In this document: positions 35,454 to 47,102 of the stretch, in pieces | How positions within the stretch are numbered: position 1 is the stretch's first letter | Layout of the letters: every line of letters starts with the position of its first letter | Assembly (NCBI RefSeq): GCF_018294505.1 | Contig: NC_057798.1 | Coordinates: forward strand, 366,755,673 to 366,819,672 | Direction of reading: 5' to 3' | Length of the DNA stretch: 64,000 nucleotides | Source: Triticum aestivum | Lineage: Eukaryota > Streptophyta > Magnoliopsida > Poales > Poaceae | Position numbers and translations under genes: made by a program | The notes under the pieces: model-generated | Databases searched by the model: none | What the model was told of the DNA's origin: nothing | Seen by the model: only the letters and a program-made list of their open reading frames with translations

Positions 35454-36589
35454 AAGGTCCACGAGGGTGAATTATACAAGAAAAGCACCACCGGTGTCCT
35501 CCAAAGATGCATATCCGAAGAGGAAAGTAAGTAGCTCTTGGCCGAGATACATGCAGGCATGGGCGGCCATCATGCAGCAGCTCGGGCCCTGGTTAGCAAG
35601 GCCTTTCGAGCCGGATTCTTTTGGCCCACTGCTCACGCAGATGTCGACACACTCGTCCAACATTGCGTTGGATGTCATCTCTTTGCAAATCAAATCCACA
35701 TGCCCCAACGGCTCTTTGGACAATACTGATCACCTGGCCTTTCGTGGTTTGGGGGCTGGGCATGGTTGGACCACTTAAAGGGGGGGCAAGAAAAAGAAAT
35801 ATCTATTGGTCATGGTCGACAAATTCACTAAGTGGATTCAGGCGAAACCAATAACTTCAACCAAGTCTGGACTGATCATCGACTTTATAATTGGCGTGGT
35901 CCACTATTAGGGTGTCCCCTATAGCATAATAACGGACAATGAATCCAATTTCACGGCCCAAGAGGTAAAAGACTAGTGTGCTAACATGGGAATTAAGCTC
36001 CATTATGCCTCGGTATATCACCCACAGACCAATGGACAGGTTGAACGAGCCAATGGACTCATACTGAGGGGCATTAAACCCCAAGTGGTCCATTCCCTGA
36101 AAGAATCCGACTACCATTGGGTGAAGGAGCTTGACTCTGTATTGTGGGACCTGCGCGCCACCCCTAATCAATCAACGGGATACACACCATTTTTTATGGT
36201 ATACAGGGCAGAAGCAGTCCTCCCTTGTGACCTCATCCATGACGCGCCCAGAGTGCGCATGTACGAAGAAAAGGAGGCCCAGCTAGATTGGCAGGATGAC
36301 CTAGATGCCCTGGAAGGAGAGGCGATATAGCTTGAGCCCACTCTACTTTTTGTCAACAGCGGGCCTGGCGCTACCAAAGTAGGGAAGTTCAGGCGAAGGC
36401 ATATAATGTGGGCGAACTTGTTTTATGCCTACCGGAGAAGCAGAAGAATAAACTCTCACCTAAATGGGAGGGTCCCTTCATAATTGATGAGGTGCTCGCA
36501 GGAGGAGCGTATCGCCTCCGCAACCCAACGACAATCACCTCGAACTGAACCCATGGAACGCAGCTCGGCTTCGGCGCTTCTATGGCTAG
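35454..36589 (+). pseudogene. pol: Element H pol, C-terminal part (integrase)
   Basis: Coding sequence of a plus-strand gypsy element resumes right after the CACTA end: KVHEGELYKKSTTGVLQRCI, AEIHAGMGGHHAAARALVSK, then zinc-binding TLVQHCVGCHLFANQIHMPQ, core remnants, and [20 protein letters not shown] with ATPNQSTGYTPFFMVY. The end ARLRRFYG stops at TAG 36587-36589. Several stops and frameshifts are present. It is closely related to element F pol (51477-51926 shows the same motifs), but the downstream non-coding DNA differs. The upstream part of H lies outside the window. Confidence 0.85.
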
Positions 36590-37440
36590 ACCGGTGCCTT
36601 CACCCTCACTAGTTTTTTCTTCTCTTTGTAGATTTCCTTCCTCTTTTACTTTTTTGGACTAGCTAGCATTCCCCAGGACGTGTTCGGCTAGACCAAGTTA
36701 CGTTAAGGTCCTCACCATACATCTTAAAATGTACTACCTAGTCTTACTTGGGGGCTTATTTCACAAAGCTGATAAATATATCTTTTTGTGCATCTATTCG
36801 TTCACATCATGTTTGCACCCTTCTAGTATCATTTTTAAGCCACTATATGCATCAATTTGAATTAAGAATTGGCCAAGTTGGGTTGCCTTGCTCCTATGCT
36901 TTCCCCTACAATCCCATTGTTCGGCTATGGGGTAAAGGGAGCACCTCCGCGATTGTTACGTCCAGATCACCCGGGTACGTACCTCAGACGGGTGAAGCCG
37001 AAAGCTAGTGTTCTTAAGAAAATAAATGATTGGTTACGAGAAAGTGGAAATAATTGGTGATCATCACCAAAAACCGGGGTTATTTTCTCGAGGTAACCAT
37101 AACCTGCATAGCATGGGTATCCAGTTACAACGTCTATGGTCAACATGACAACCCGAAGAAAGGAACCCATGGAGGAACTATTTTCTTCGGAAGATGTTTC
37201 TTACATTAAACAGTAATATAACATGACCCCCGAGCGCGTTTTGTTTGTTTGCACTGAATGCTCGGATTGCCTAGTTCTCCTAAATGATTTCCTGGTGATT
37301 CCAGGTCACATAGTAAGAAACACTCCTCGGCCAATGGCGGGGGAGGCAGAAGTCGATGGCCGGTTAAGACAACGTTTAAAGCACGATTAGAGAATATATG
37401 ATGTAAAGTACATGGATACATAGAATCAAATACCCAGTTC
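36590..37440. other. Non-coding zone between pol and antisense gene of element H
   Basis: Pol and the antisense gene converge here. No ORF with motifs and no repeat were seen. This corresponds in position to 49719-50531 of element F. Confidence 0.5.
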
Positions 37441-39787
37441 TTGGTCGAGGTCGTCTATTATGGTGTCCAGGGTATAGTCCTCCTGAGAAAACCAAGCAGC
37501 AGGCATCACTTGGTCATACACCAATTGCAGTGGCACTTCCTGCCCGTCCGATCCTACTGGCCCAACTCAAGTTAGATGCTCTGGGTCAAGTTTGGTAAAG
37601 CGGGTCTTAACCATCGCCCATGCCTCCCATGCTCCTTCTCGACAGGCCAACATCTTCCATAGCTCAAAGCGACACCAAGCTCCTTTATAATGGTTAGCTA
37701 GCTCCGCCATCCCTTCCGGAGGCGTCTCGTTCGGTCATAGCGCCTTAACCTTGCTCTTCATAACTTTCCGAGCTTGCTCGTGCACAATGGACAATTCCTT
37801 TAGCAGGTTCCTTCCAAACAATATGGCCTCTTCCTTGGGACGCCCGGTAAGGAGACCTAGAATGAGACATGTCATGTATCTTACATTTTCATAATACACG
37901 TCCTTTACATAATCACAAGTTAAAATTTCACTCACCGAACATGCCACCTTTCAATCTTTGGTTCTCCTCATGGGCTTATGCCAGATGAGTTTTTAAACTC
38001 TCAATTTCTTCAGCTTGCCGCTGGTTTTCCGCCTTAAGCTTGTTCATTTCCTCATGACTTCGGGCCAGTACCCGGTGGCCATCTTCGTGCTGCGATTCGG
38101 CGTACCTTTGAGATTCTCTGGCTGCGTCCAAATCCTTCTGCAGTTGACTTATCGACTCGGCTGCTCCAAGGCAATCTTCCATTAGAAAAGGTGTCCCAAG
38201 CAATTCTACATGTTAAATCTCTTACTCATCATGGGCTTCCATGGTGAATTTCTTGACCTCCTCCAGTTCGACCTCATAGATGCCAACTATGTTCAGCTTA
38301 GCTCAAGGTCCTCGGACAATTTTTTGTTTTGCTCCCTTGAGTCGTGCACCATGTCGCGACAATATGCTGATTCAGACCCTTAAATCGGCCGTCCTGACCA
38401 AATTAAGGCTCGGGGGCAACTGGGTTAGGATTTGTGTTCAGTTGTCAAAACGAATCGCTTACCTTCAAGTTGGTTGACATAAGGTTGGCGGCTCCCTCAA
38501 GTCCTGCTCGGGGGGCTCCGAGATATGCCTCTACCAATTAAGAGCATTAAACTCTTGTTTGAAAAATGCAAGGAGACGTAGTGACTCCTTCCGTCGTCGT
38601 TGATTCATCACGCTTTCGACTTCGAAGTTGGTGACTGAGACATCCTCGAAATCCCCTGGAAGTTGGCATGTGGCAGGTACCTCCATGTTGCGCCGGCCCT
38701 AACCGAAGACCTTGGCCCGGGATAACCCCCTAGCACCTCTTTAACGCCCTCGGACAAAGATGGCTCTACATCTCTCCTGCAAGTCTCAAGCAAGGGTTAT
38801 GAGTGCTTGCATCAACTACAACAATGTCGCACTGTGAGTTGGATATATTACCTCTTGGGCATGGGCGCAGTTGATGTAGCTCCCGTAGATGTCACATTTG
38901 GAGGATTTACAGTCATTCAGTACTGAGGCAGCCGACGCAGCTCTCGATGATGTTCGGCATGTGGTGCAATGACCCTTGGGAGTAGAAGTCAGCGTACTCA
39001 GAACGACGGGAGGCGGACACCCTTTTCGGTTAGAGGTCTTTTTGTCACTTACAGCAGAGGAGGGGAGTGTCCCAGGGTGATTGGCCAAAAGTTCCACTTT
39101 AGAGCCATGAAGACTCACCTATAAAAAAACCATCTTCAAAATCAATCGATGTTTCTGGATCGTCATGAAATCCCGGGTCGTCATCACGGGAATAACTCTC
39201 CGGTTGAGGAGAAGGACAGTTGACTGTCTCGATCCAGCGCCTCCATTTCTGTTCGGAAAGTTAGAAGATCCGATTAGACAAAAAGTGGACATAATATCCG
39301 AACTACAAAATGTAGCCGAACTCACCCATTCAATGGGATTATAGCTCGAGTAACCATACTTGTACTTTAGGCGGGCAAACTGTTGCTCTAAAGAGATCGA
39401 CTAGTATGGCTGACATGGCTTTCTAGTTCACATGCCCCTTTTGTTTGTAACGGGTTGCGTCATTCATCCCGTTGTAACACCATAAGGGGTGCATCCTTTG
39501 CTGGAGAGGTTGGACGCACCGAGTAATGACAGCAGCCATCACGTAAATAATGGTTAACCCACTGTGAGCTAACCACCTCACTTGAGTGGCCAGACGCTTT
39601 ACTTCATCACTTTACTTCTAGGAAGGGCTTTTCGATCTCCAGTTGAACCGCTTCATTGGAGGGGCGAGTGAGTGCTCTGGAAGACCCCTCTGAGCTGGAT
39701 CGAATAGGGTGATGTCTTTGATGTAAAACCATTCTGAGGTCCACTTCTCGGAATCCTTCTTCGGGTTCACAACAGGTTACACCGTCA

Positions 39788-40851
39788 TGTCTACTATGCA
39801 ACTTTATTCTGGTAGACTCGTGTTGGGCCTCCAAGCACGGAGTTTTGTAGGATAGTAGCAAATTTCCCTCAAGTGGATGACCTAAGGTTTATCAATCCGT
39901 GGAAGGAGTAGGATGAAGATGGTCTCTCTCAAAAGTCCCTGCAACCAAATAACAAAGAGTCTCTTGTGTCCCCAACACACCAAATACAATGGTAAATTGT
40001 ATAGGTGCACTATTTGGTGAAGAGATGGTGATACAAGTATAGTAATGTAGTAGATATTGATTTTTGTAGTAGGGACAATAAAAAACAGCAAGGTAGCAAG
40101 TAACAAAAGTGAGCACAAACGGTATTGCAATGCTTGAAAATAAGGCCTAGGGTTCATACTTTCACTAGTGCATTCTCTCGACAGTGCTAACATAATTAGA
40201 TCATATGACAATCCCTCAACGTGCGATAAAGAATCACTCCAAAGTTCTTATCTAGCAGAGAACATCAGACAAAATTTTTTGCAGGGTACGAAATCACCTC
40301 AAAGTTATCCTTTCCGATCGATCTATCGATCTATTCCTATAACTGTCACAATTATCCCAAGAGTTCATACTAAAATAACACCATATGATATACATCAACC
40401 AACTCTAACGTCACCTAGATACTCCATTGTCACCACAAGTATCCGTGAGTTGATTATACGATATGCATCAAACAACTTCATATTCATAATATTCAATACA
40501 TCACAAAGAACTTAAAAGAGTTCCCCAAGATTTCTACAGGAGAAACAAAGACGAAAACATGCATCAACCCCTATGCATAGATTACCCCAATGTCACCTTG
40601 GGAGTCCACGAGTTGAGTGCCAAAACATACATCAAGTGAATTAATATGATACCCCATTGTCAACACGGGTATTCATATGCAAGACATATATCAAGTGTTC
40701 GCAAATCCATAAAAGTATTCAATCCAATAATAGTGAAACCTCAAAGGTAAAAACTCAATTCATCACAACAAGATAGAGAGGGGGGAAACACCATCTGATC
40801 CAACTATATTAACAAAGCTCGATGTACATCAAGATCATGCCAGATCAAGAA

Positions 40852-40890
<39 letters not shown>

Positions 40891-41460
40891 AAACACATAG
40901 CTACTAGTACAAACCCTCAGCCTCAATGGTGGGCTACTCCCTCCTCATCATGGTGGCCGCCGGGATGATGAGATGGCCTTCGGTGATGATTTCCCCCTCC
41001 GGCAGGGTGCTGGAACTGGCTCCCGATTGAATTTTTGTGGATATAGAGGCTTGCAGCGGCGAAACGTCTCATCTAGGCTTATTTCTAGGGGTTTCTGTAT
41101 TTATATGATTTTTGGTGGCAGTCTCACGCTAAGATGGGCCTCAAGGAGCCACCCACCCACCAACGCACCATTACCCCCCCCAGGCATTCCCTAGTGTGTG
41201 GTGGCCACCTCGTGACTCTTCTAGCCTTCCCACGAAGCTTCTAGTGCCTCTTTTCATCCAAAAAAAATTGTCAAAAAGTTTCATTGCATTTGGAGAACTT
41301 TTATTTCTGCATAAAAACAACACCATGGTAGTTTGCTGAAAACAACATTAGTCCAGGTTAGTTCCCTTTAAATCATATAAAATTGCACCCAAACCATATA
41401 AAATTGGTGTAAACATGGCATGTATACTTCATAAGTTATAGATACGTTGGAGACGTATCA
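39788..41460 (-). repeat. Solo LTR of an unidentified LTR retrotransposon
   Basis: A 1,673-bp block with TG...CA ends reads TGATACGTCTCCAACGTATC at its minus-strand start and ATAGTAGACA at its end. A minus-strand TATA-like ATATAAATA lies at 41098-41106. Sequence of the H antisense gene resumes on both sides, which supports a solo LTR. The duplication is imperfect (TGGGG against TGACG on the minus strand), so it is old or the edges are slightly off. It contains the (GA)17 microsatellite. Confidence 0.75.
40855..40888. repeat. (GA)17 microsatellite
   Basis: A perfect dinucleotide run of 34 bp inside the solo LTR. Confidence 0.97.
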
Positions 41461-41797
41461 CCCCATCCCGGCAATACGCCATACCTCGGCTCCGCCAACC
41501 TCGAAGATCGTCCCTCCCCGGGTGCGGGGGACGAGGCGGAAGTATTTTCTCCATAATTTGAAATGGGCCTCGCATACCAGAAACATCTCACAAAGGGAGA
41601 CGTAGCCCGATATATGCAGAATGGATCCTGGGGCGAGATGATGGAGTTGGATCCTGTAAAACTCCAGTAAACCCCTCAGGAAGGGGTGAATGGGAAAGCC
41701 CAAGCCTCGTAAGAGGAAGAGCATGAAACATACCCTTCTCTTCCCTGCATGGGGCAGGGAAGTTCTCTGCAAAAGCTTCACCATTCGCTGAAGTCAA

Positions 41798-42162
41798 TCC
41801 GGGGCAAGTGGAGGCCAGACCTGAAGTGAGTAGATACCCTTGCGTCTCGAGGCTGCTCAGCTGGAGACGGGTGAATGAACAGCTTTCCCAGTCGCCTGGG
41901 AGGGGGTCATGGGGGCATTAGGAAGAGATTGGGATGCTCCCCATTGTTCACGGCTTGGCTTTGGATTGGTGGTGATTCGGGATCGAGTGCGACAACTTTC
42001 ACATCCCTAAGGCCCATTAAATAGACGTCTCTCGTGGGCTCGTAAGGGGCATTCTTGGAAAAGATTTTTCAAGGTTATTTGTTTTCCCCTAATGCACAAA
42101 AAACGAGAGGCATAATTAATTCTGAATGAAGAAGATGATGCGTCAAATTCCATGGTATTCCC
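41798..42162. other. Upstream region of the H antisense gene
   Basis: 365 bp before the Sabrina-like LTR with no ORF. It would hold the promoter of the antisense gene and the path to the H 3' LTR, which is missing. It shows no clear similarity to the equivalent part of F. Confidence 0.4.
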
Positions 42163-43673
42163 TGATACATCCATTTTGCATCATGTTTTCCTACTGTTAT
42201 TTATGTTGTTTTAGTGTATAATAATGCTTTTTGGAGTAATTATAATGCCTTTTCTCTCATAATATGCAAGGTATACACAAAGGGGGAGAATTCTAGCAGT
42301 TGGAAATCTTGACCTGAAAAAGCTAAGTCAAGCTACCTATTCTGCACAACTCCAAATGAGCTAAAACTTCACGAGGATGTTTTATGTAATAACTAAGAAT
42401 TTTTGGAGTCAATAAGTACTAGAGGGGGCCCACCAGGTGGGCACAACCCACCTGGGCACGCCAGGGAGCCCAGGCGCGCCCTGGTGGGTTGTGCTCACCC
42501 AGGCCCACCTTCGGTGCCCCTCTTCTGGTATATAAGTCATTTTGACCTAGAAAAATAAGGAGAGGACTTTTGGGATGAAGTTCTGCCTTCTCGAAGCGGA
42601 ACTTGGGTAGGAGCACTTTTGCCCTCAAGCGGAGCAATTCCGCCGGGCGAACTTCCCTCCCGGAGGGGGAAATCATCATCATCATCACCAACAACTCTCC
42701 CATCTTGAGGAGGGCTATATTCATCAACATCTTCAACAGCACCAACTCCTCTCAAACCCTAGTTCATCTCTTGTGTTCAATCTTGATACCGGAACTATAG
42801 ATTGGTGCTTGTGGGTGACTAGTAGTGTTGATTACATCTTATAGTTGATTACTATATGGTTTATTTGGTGGAAGATTATATGTTCAGATCCATTATTCTA
42901 TTTAATACCCCTCTGATCTTGAGCATGATTATCACTTGTGAGTAGTTACTTCCATTCTTGAGGTCACGGGAGAAATCATGTTGCAAGTAATCATGAAAAC
43001 TTGATACGTGTTCGATATTTTGATGGTATGTATGTTGTGATTCCCTTAGTGGTGTCATGTGAACATAGACTACATGACACTTCACCATACTTGGGCCTAA
43101 GGGAATGCATTGTGGAGTAGTTATTAGATGATGGGTTGCGAGAGTGACAGAAGCTTAAACCCTAGTTTGTGTGCTATTTCGTAAGGGACCAGTTGGATCC
43201 AAAAGTTTAATGCTATGGTTAGAATTTATTCTTAATACTTTTCTCGTAGTTGCGGATGCTTGCGAGAGGGTTAATCATAAGTAGGAGGTTTGTTCAAGTA
43301 AGAACAGCACCTAAGCACCGGTCCATCTACATATCAAATTATCAAAGTAGCGAACACGAATTGAGCCAACATGATGAAAGTGACTAGATGAATTCCCGTG
43401 TACCCTCAACAACACTTTGCTTATCATAAGAGACTGTTCTGGCTTGTCCTTTGCCTCAAAAGGATTGGGCTACCTTGCTGCACTTTTGTTACTATTATTT
43501 ACTTGCTCTTACAAATTATCTTGCTATCAAACTACTCCGCTACTTACAAGTTTAGCACTTGCAGACATTACCTTGCTGAAAACCACTTGTCATTTCCTTC
43601 TGCTCCTCGTTGGGTTCGACACTCTTACTTATCAAAAATGCTACAATTGACCCCATATACTTGTGGGTCATCA
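42163..43673 (+). repeat. 5' LTR, Sabrina-like gypsy (Athila lineage)
   Basis: It starts TGATACATCCATTTTGCATC and ends CTTGTGGGTCATCA, which I recognise as Sabrina ends. TATA box TATATAA at 42529-42535. Length is 1,511 bp. A strong inverted repeat lies in U3 (42437-42452 with 42483-42498). Confidence 0.8.
42437..42498. repeat. Inverted repeat in the Sabrina-like U3
   Basis: GTGGGCACAACCCACC and GGTGGGTTGTGCTCAC pair at 15 of 16 positions around a GC-rich 30-bp loop, about 30 bp before the TATA box. A smaller perfect hairpin CCAGGTGGG/CCCACCTGG overlaps its left arm. Confidence 0.7.
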
Positions 43674-43775
43674 AGGCTATTTTGTGGCGCCATTTCCAGG
43701 GAGTGAAGCGCTCTTGGTAAGTGGAAATTGGTAAGGAAACATTATTACTATGTGCTAAAATTTATTGTCACTTGC
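43674..43775 (+). mobile_element. Start of the Sabrina-like internal region, truncated
   Basis: TGGCGCCATTTCCAGGGA at 43685-43702 fits the tRNA-Asp-type primer site of Athila-lineage elements with three changes. The usual leader words GTGAAGCGC and GGTAAGTGG follow. The sequence stops at 43775 and continues as the middle of element N, without an LTR end or target duplication. Confidence 0.75.
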
Positions 43776-45792
43776 TAAATTTTATGTTGAACCGGTGTCT
43801 ATTGACCCGGCATGACTATCAGTCATCAAATTAACTCGGTGTTCATTAACCCAGCTCGACTTTCAACTACAAGTTGTCAGTACATAATCACTTATAATCC
43901 GGTGTTTATTGACACGGCCTGGCTTTGGACTATAAGTCGCCAGCATATATTTGGATTGCGCCATTGGAATTATGCTCTTATAAATCATTGGGTATATTAT
44001 TCAAATAGCCAACATGGCTGGATTTCTATTATGGTTATCAATAACTAGTATTATGATTAAGATTTTCAAAGTCGCTTTAGCGCAATGGCTATCATATTAT
44101 CAATGGATATGATTTTTGTTCTACAATTGAAGGAATAGTCCCGAGTTGCTGCAGGCTTACAACCTGGCACTTGGGGGCTACATTATTTAAGTTGAGATTA
44201 CATCAAATATGCAAGTCTCATGTTGCTGCAAGCATGCACCATGACACTTGGGGGCTAATGCAAAGTCATTTTTTGCTCATCTTATTGAAGACCCGACTCA
44301 TCACATTATAATGAGCCGACCCTTTGGGGCTACCAATTGCTCCTGTCAACAATTCAAGGTACAAAGCTATTTATTCATTATGTTGAAGGGTCCACTGCTC
44401 AGTTGGTAAAGCACAAGGCTCTTAACCTTGTGGATGTGGATTCAAGTCCCATGATGGGGGTTATCATATGATGTAATTTTCATTGAAGTATATATCAAAG
44501 TCCCGGATCAATATTATCTTACTAAGCCGGCCCTTGGGGGCTACACATTGCTGTTCAAAGTTTACATGATTATATTTACAAAGCCCCTGCTCATTATTGC
44601 ATAATGACCCGGCACTTGGGGGTTACATATGTGGAATACTCAATTCTGAATAGTGATTGAGATGAACAAACCTGGATTTCTTCAAGATTGTGATATTTAT
44701 ATTGAAGCAAGTCTTAAGTTGTTGTTATGCTACCTTCTTAAGACTTGGGGGCTACAAGTGATAAGTCATATAAAGAGGTATATTTTCAAGCTGGATGTTA
44801 ATTACAAGTATGACCCGGTGTTATCAATATTTATAAACCGGCAAGTTCTACATTCTTAAACCGGCTGAAGATCGGATGAGGATTTCAAGGACCATTATTT
44901 TTGTTAAGTCATTAGGAGCTGAGTCAAAGAAGTTATTCTTCACAATATTTCTCTGTGACAAACCAATGTCAGCAAATTGATTATTAAGCTGGCCTATTAA
45001 ACCGGATTTTCTATAAAGGAAGTGACAAGGACTTAAGGGTGATCAGGATCAGTTTAACATGGATAAATCCAAATTAAACTGGGGGCTAATGTCGGGGATA
45101 TACCCCGCGGTATGACCCGACCGGAGTCGTAAACCGGCCGGGACTTGGTAAACCGGTCGATGGTAAACCGGCAGACAGTTAAGACAGATGGCTAAGTCAA
45201 ACGGTAAACCGGCGGGGTTAAACCGGCAGATGCCTAAGACAGATGGTAAACCGGCAAGTGTTAAACCGGCAGAGTTAGGACAGATGGTAGCACCGGCAGA
45301 CATTGTTAAACTGGCAGACATTGTTAAACCGGCAGACTTGTTAAACCGGCAGACAATGTTAAACCGGCAGACGTTGTTAAACCGACAGACAATGTTAAAC
45401 CGGTAGACGTTAAGAAGCCCAGGAAAGGAAGTCAAAATAGTTTAAGTTAAAGTCCGAGTTGGACTCCACATGTAACCCGCCCCTTCAACATATATAAGGA
45501 GGGGCAGGGCTCCCCAAAGAGGGAGAGGAAGCAAGAAACAATCTTCAGGGCTAGACACAACTAGAGGAGTGTCGGTTTACGGCGACTCCCTCGTGATGAT
45601 AATGAGATCTAGCCTCAAACAGCATGTAGGGTTTTTACCGGATGATGTTTCCCGGGGCCCGAAGCTGTCTAAATCTTTGTCTTGTGTTGCGTCTCTCGAT
45701 TCCGCTCAACCCCTCTCAAGCTACCACATAGATGCGCGGCCTCGCAACTAAGTCCTCACACTAAGGACATCTGATGTGTTAATTCCATGACA
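43776..45792 (+). mobile_element. Truncated second copy of element N (3' third)
   Basis: It matches 60198-62214 at a constant offset of 16,422 bp with no net insertion or deletion and about one mismatch per 100 bp where I compared. It contains the tRNA-Lys-like segment and a full 3' LTR (45090-45792, TATA box 45491-45497), followed by GTCGG (45793-45797) and then F gag, just like the complete copy. Its 5' two thirds are missing. Confidence 0.9.
44388..44460 (+). ncRNA. tRNA-Lys(CUU)-like relic in element N (left copy)
   Basis: 73 bases follow a plant tRNA-Lys: D arm GCTCAGTTGGTAAAGC, anticodon arm CAAGG-CTCTTAA-CCTTG with a perfect 5-bp stem and anticodon CTT, and T arm GTGGA-TTCAAGT-CCCAT, the last with an A-C mismatch. 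The B box (GATTCAAGTCC) is intact. The acceptor stem (GGGTCCA with GATGGGG) does not pair, so a functional tRNA is unlikely. It is identical to the right copy. Confidence 0.7.
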
Positions 45793-45797
45793 GTCGG

Positions 45798-46109
45798 GTT
45801 TAATCCCGATCCGGACGTAGTCCGTAGCGACTCCCAGAGCGGCGATGCGATTCAAGAGCTCATTGAGGGATGAGAGCTCCATCGGATCTATCTGTTCGGC
45901 GAGTTCCGAACTGATGCGGATGTTATGATTGATGACCCGAGAGGCCATCGTCGGCGCTACCGCCGATGGGGCGGCCATGATAAAGCCGCCGAGTCAGAGA
46001 GTTTGGCCTACAGCCAGAGCTCCCTCTGAGGTAATGTCGTCCTTGATGACGAGACAAGCCATCAAGCCTTGCGGCGATGACACAGAGGAACTCTCAATGA
46101 AAGCGCCAA
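45798..46109 (-). pseudogene. gag: Element F leader and gag N-terminus (duplicate copy)
   Basis: From ATG at 45978 the minus strand codes for MAAPSAVAPTMASRVINHN...DYVRIGIKPD, cut by the N insertion at GTCGG. The leader begins TTGGCGCTTTCATTGAG next to the LTR. It is a near copy of 62215-62531. Confidence 0.8.
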
Positions 46110-46590
46110 TGTCGGTGTCAAAACCGGCGGATCTCGGGTAGGGGGTCCGAATTTGTGCGTCAAGGCTGATGGTAACAGGAAGCAAGGGACACAGATGTTT
46201 ACCCAGGTTCGGGCCCTCTTGATGGAGGTAAAACCCTACTTCCTGCTTGATTAATATTGAAGATATGGGTAGTACAAGAGTAGATCTACCACGAGATCGT
46301 AGAGGCTAAACCCTAAGAGCTAGCCTATGATGGTATGATTGTAATTGTGATCGGCCTTCTAAGGACCAACCTCTCCAGTTTATATAGACATCGAAGAGGG
46401 CTAGGGTTTACATGGAGTCGGTTACAAGGAAGGAAACACAATATCCGGATCGCCAAGCTTGTCTTCCACGCAAAGGAGAGTCCCATCCGGACACGGGCCA
46501 AAGTCTTGAGTCTTGTATCTTCACGCTTCAATAGTCCGGACGTATACACAGTCCGGTTGTCTGGATACCCCCTAATCCAGGACTCCCTCA
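46110..46590 (-). repeat. F-type LTR with internal sequence on both sides (LTR2)
   Basis: 481 bp. On its left is an F leader (as next to a 5' LTR) and on its right the F polypurine tract CAGGGGCTAC (as next to a 3' LTR). It is therefore shared by two F bodies. TATA box TATATAAA (minus) at 46379-46386. Many of its private differences are C-to-T or G-to-A at CG or CHG sites. Confidence 0.88.
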
Positions 46591-47102
46591 GTAGCCCCTG
46601 AACCAGGCTTCAATGACGATGAGTCCGGCACGCAGTATTGTCTTCGGCATTGCAAGGAGGGTTCCTTCTCCGAATACTCCAAAGTACCTGTTATGACGAA
46701 TAGTGTATGGCTTCCAATCAGTGTTGTGCTCCTCGGCTTCAATGCCTCAATAATGACCGCCTCCACGTGTCGAGCGAATGCGAGGAGCCGAGGCATTTTT
46801 GCATTTGACACCCTCAATCCTCCGGGCTGACCGCCTATTTGAAGGGACGGGGATTCTCAGATCCAGACCTCACCCTCCCTCCCTAAGCTAGCATCCATTA
46901 GAGCGCTCCGCGAAAAATCATTCCAACATTGGCCGGCCGTCGCAGCTCTTCTTCTTGCCCTCCTCGTTCCAAGTCGGGGGACTGGGGAGAGTGTTCAGTT
47001 CCTCATAGTCGTTTGATAAAGTTACAAACCCAAGGGTTTCTCCCACCGGCGTTCATGGTCCCTGTCCGAGCCGGAATGGACACTTATGACGAAGGGTAAC
47101 AA
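46591..47102 (+). promoter_or_regulatory. Presumed promoter zone of the F antisense gene
   Basis: 512 bp lie between the polypurine tract and the first coding exon of the antisense gene. It contains pyrimidine-rich CT runs (for example TCTTCTTCTTGCCCTCCTC near 46950) but no clear TATA box. The role is inferred only from position. Confidence 0.3.

Larger units (their letters stand above)
37441..41797 (-). pseudogene. Antisense gene of element H (PF04195-like), split by a solo LTR
   Basis: This gene reads opposite to H pol. Its 5' part (41797-41461) codes for GLGFPIHPFLRGLLEFYRIQ, SGYVSLCEMFLVCEAHFKLW and VGGAEVWRIAGMG, which resemble the putative gypsy type transposon family PF04195 and the gene in F. 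After the inserted solo LTR the homology goes on (KKDSEKWTSEWFYIKDI near 39750). A coiled-coil exon follows (SISQLQKDLDAARESQRYAE, about 38203-37976). Then an intron, 37857-37935, with GTGAG donor and CTAG acceptor, leads into LLTGRPKEEAILFGRNLLKE. The F copy has an intron at the same place before MLTGSPEEE. Stops and frameshifts are present in the middle. The function is unknown. Confidence 0.65.

Noticed and set aside
35454..42162. Element H as the same insertion as element F
   Set aside because: Pol and the antisense gene are homologous, but strand, non-coding zones and flanks differ, so they are separate related elements.
44388..44460. Functional tRNA-Lys gene
   Set aside because: The acceptor stem does not pair and the T stem has a mismatch. 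Kept only as a tRNA-derived relic.
45131..45410. Regularly repeated short motif that could suggest a CRISPR array
   Set aside because: Units are degenerate, spacing is irregular at 15-22 bp, there are no unique spacers, and the array is part of a plant LTR.
45049..45435. Minus-strand ORF with repeated NVCRFN and AGLTMSAG peptides
   Set aside because: It is the translation of the AAACCGGCAGA array in the N LTR. The same applies to 61471-61857 and to the start of 54858-55640. No independent evidence of coding.
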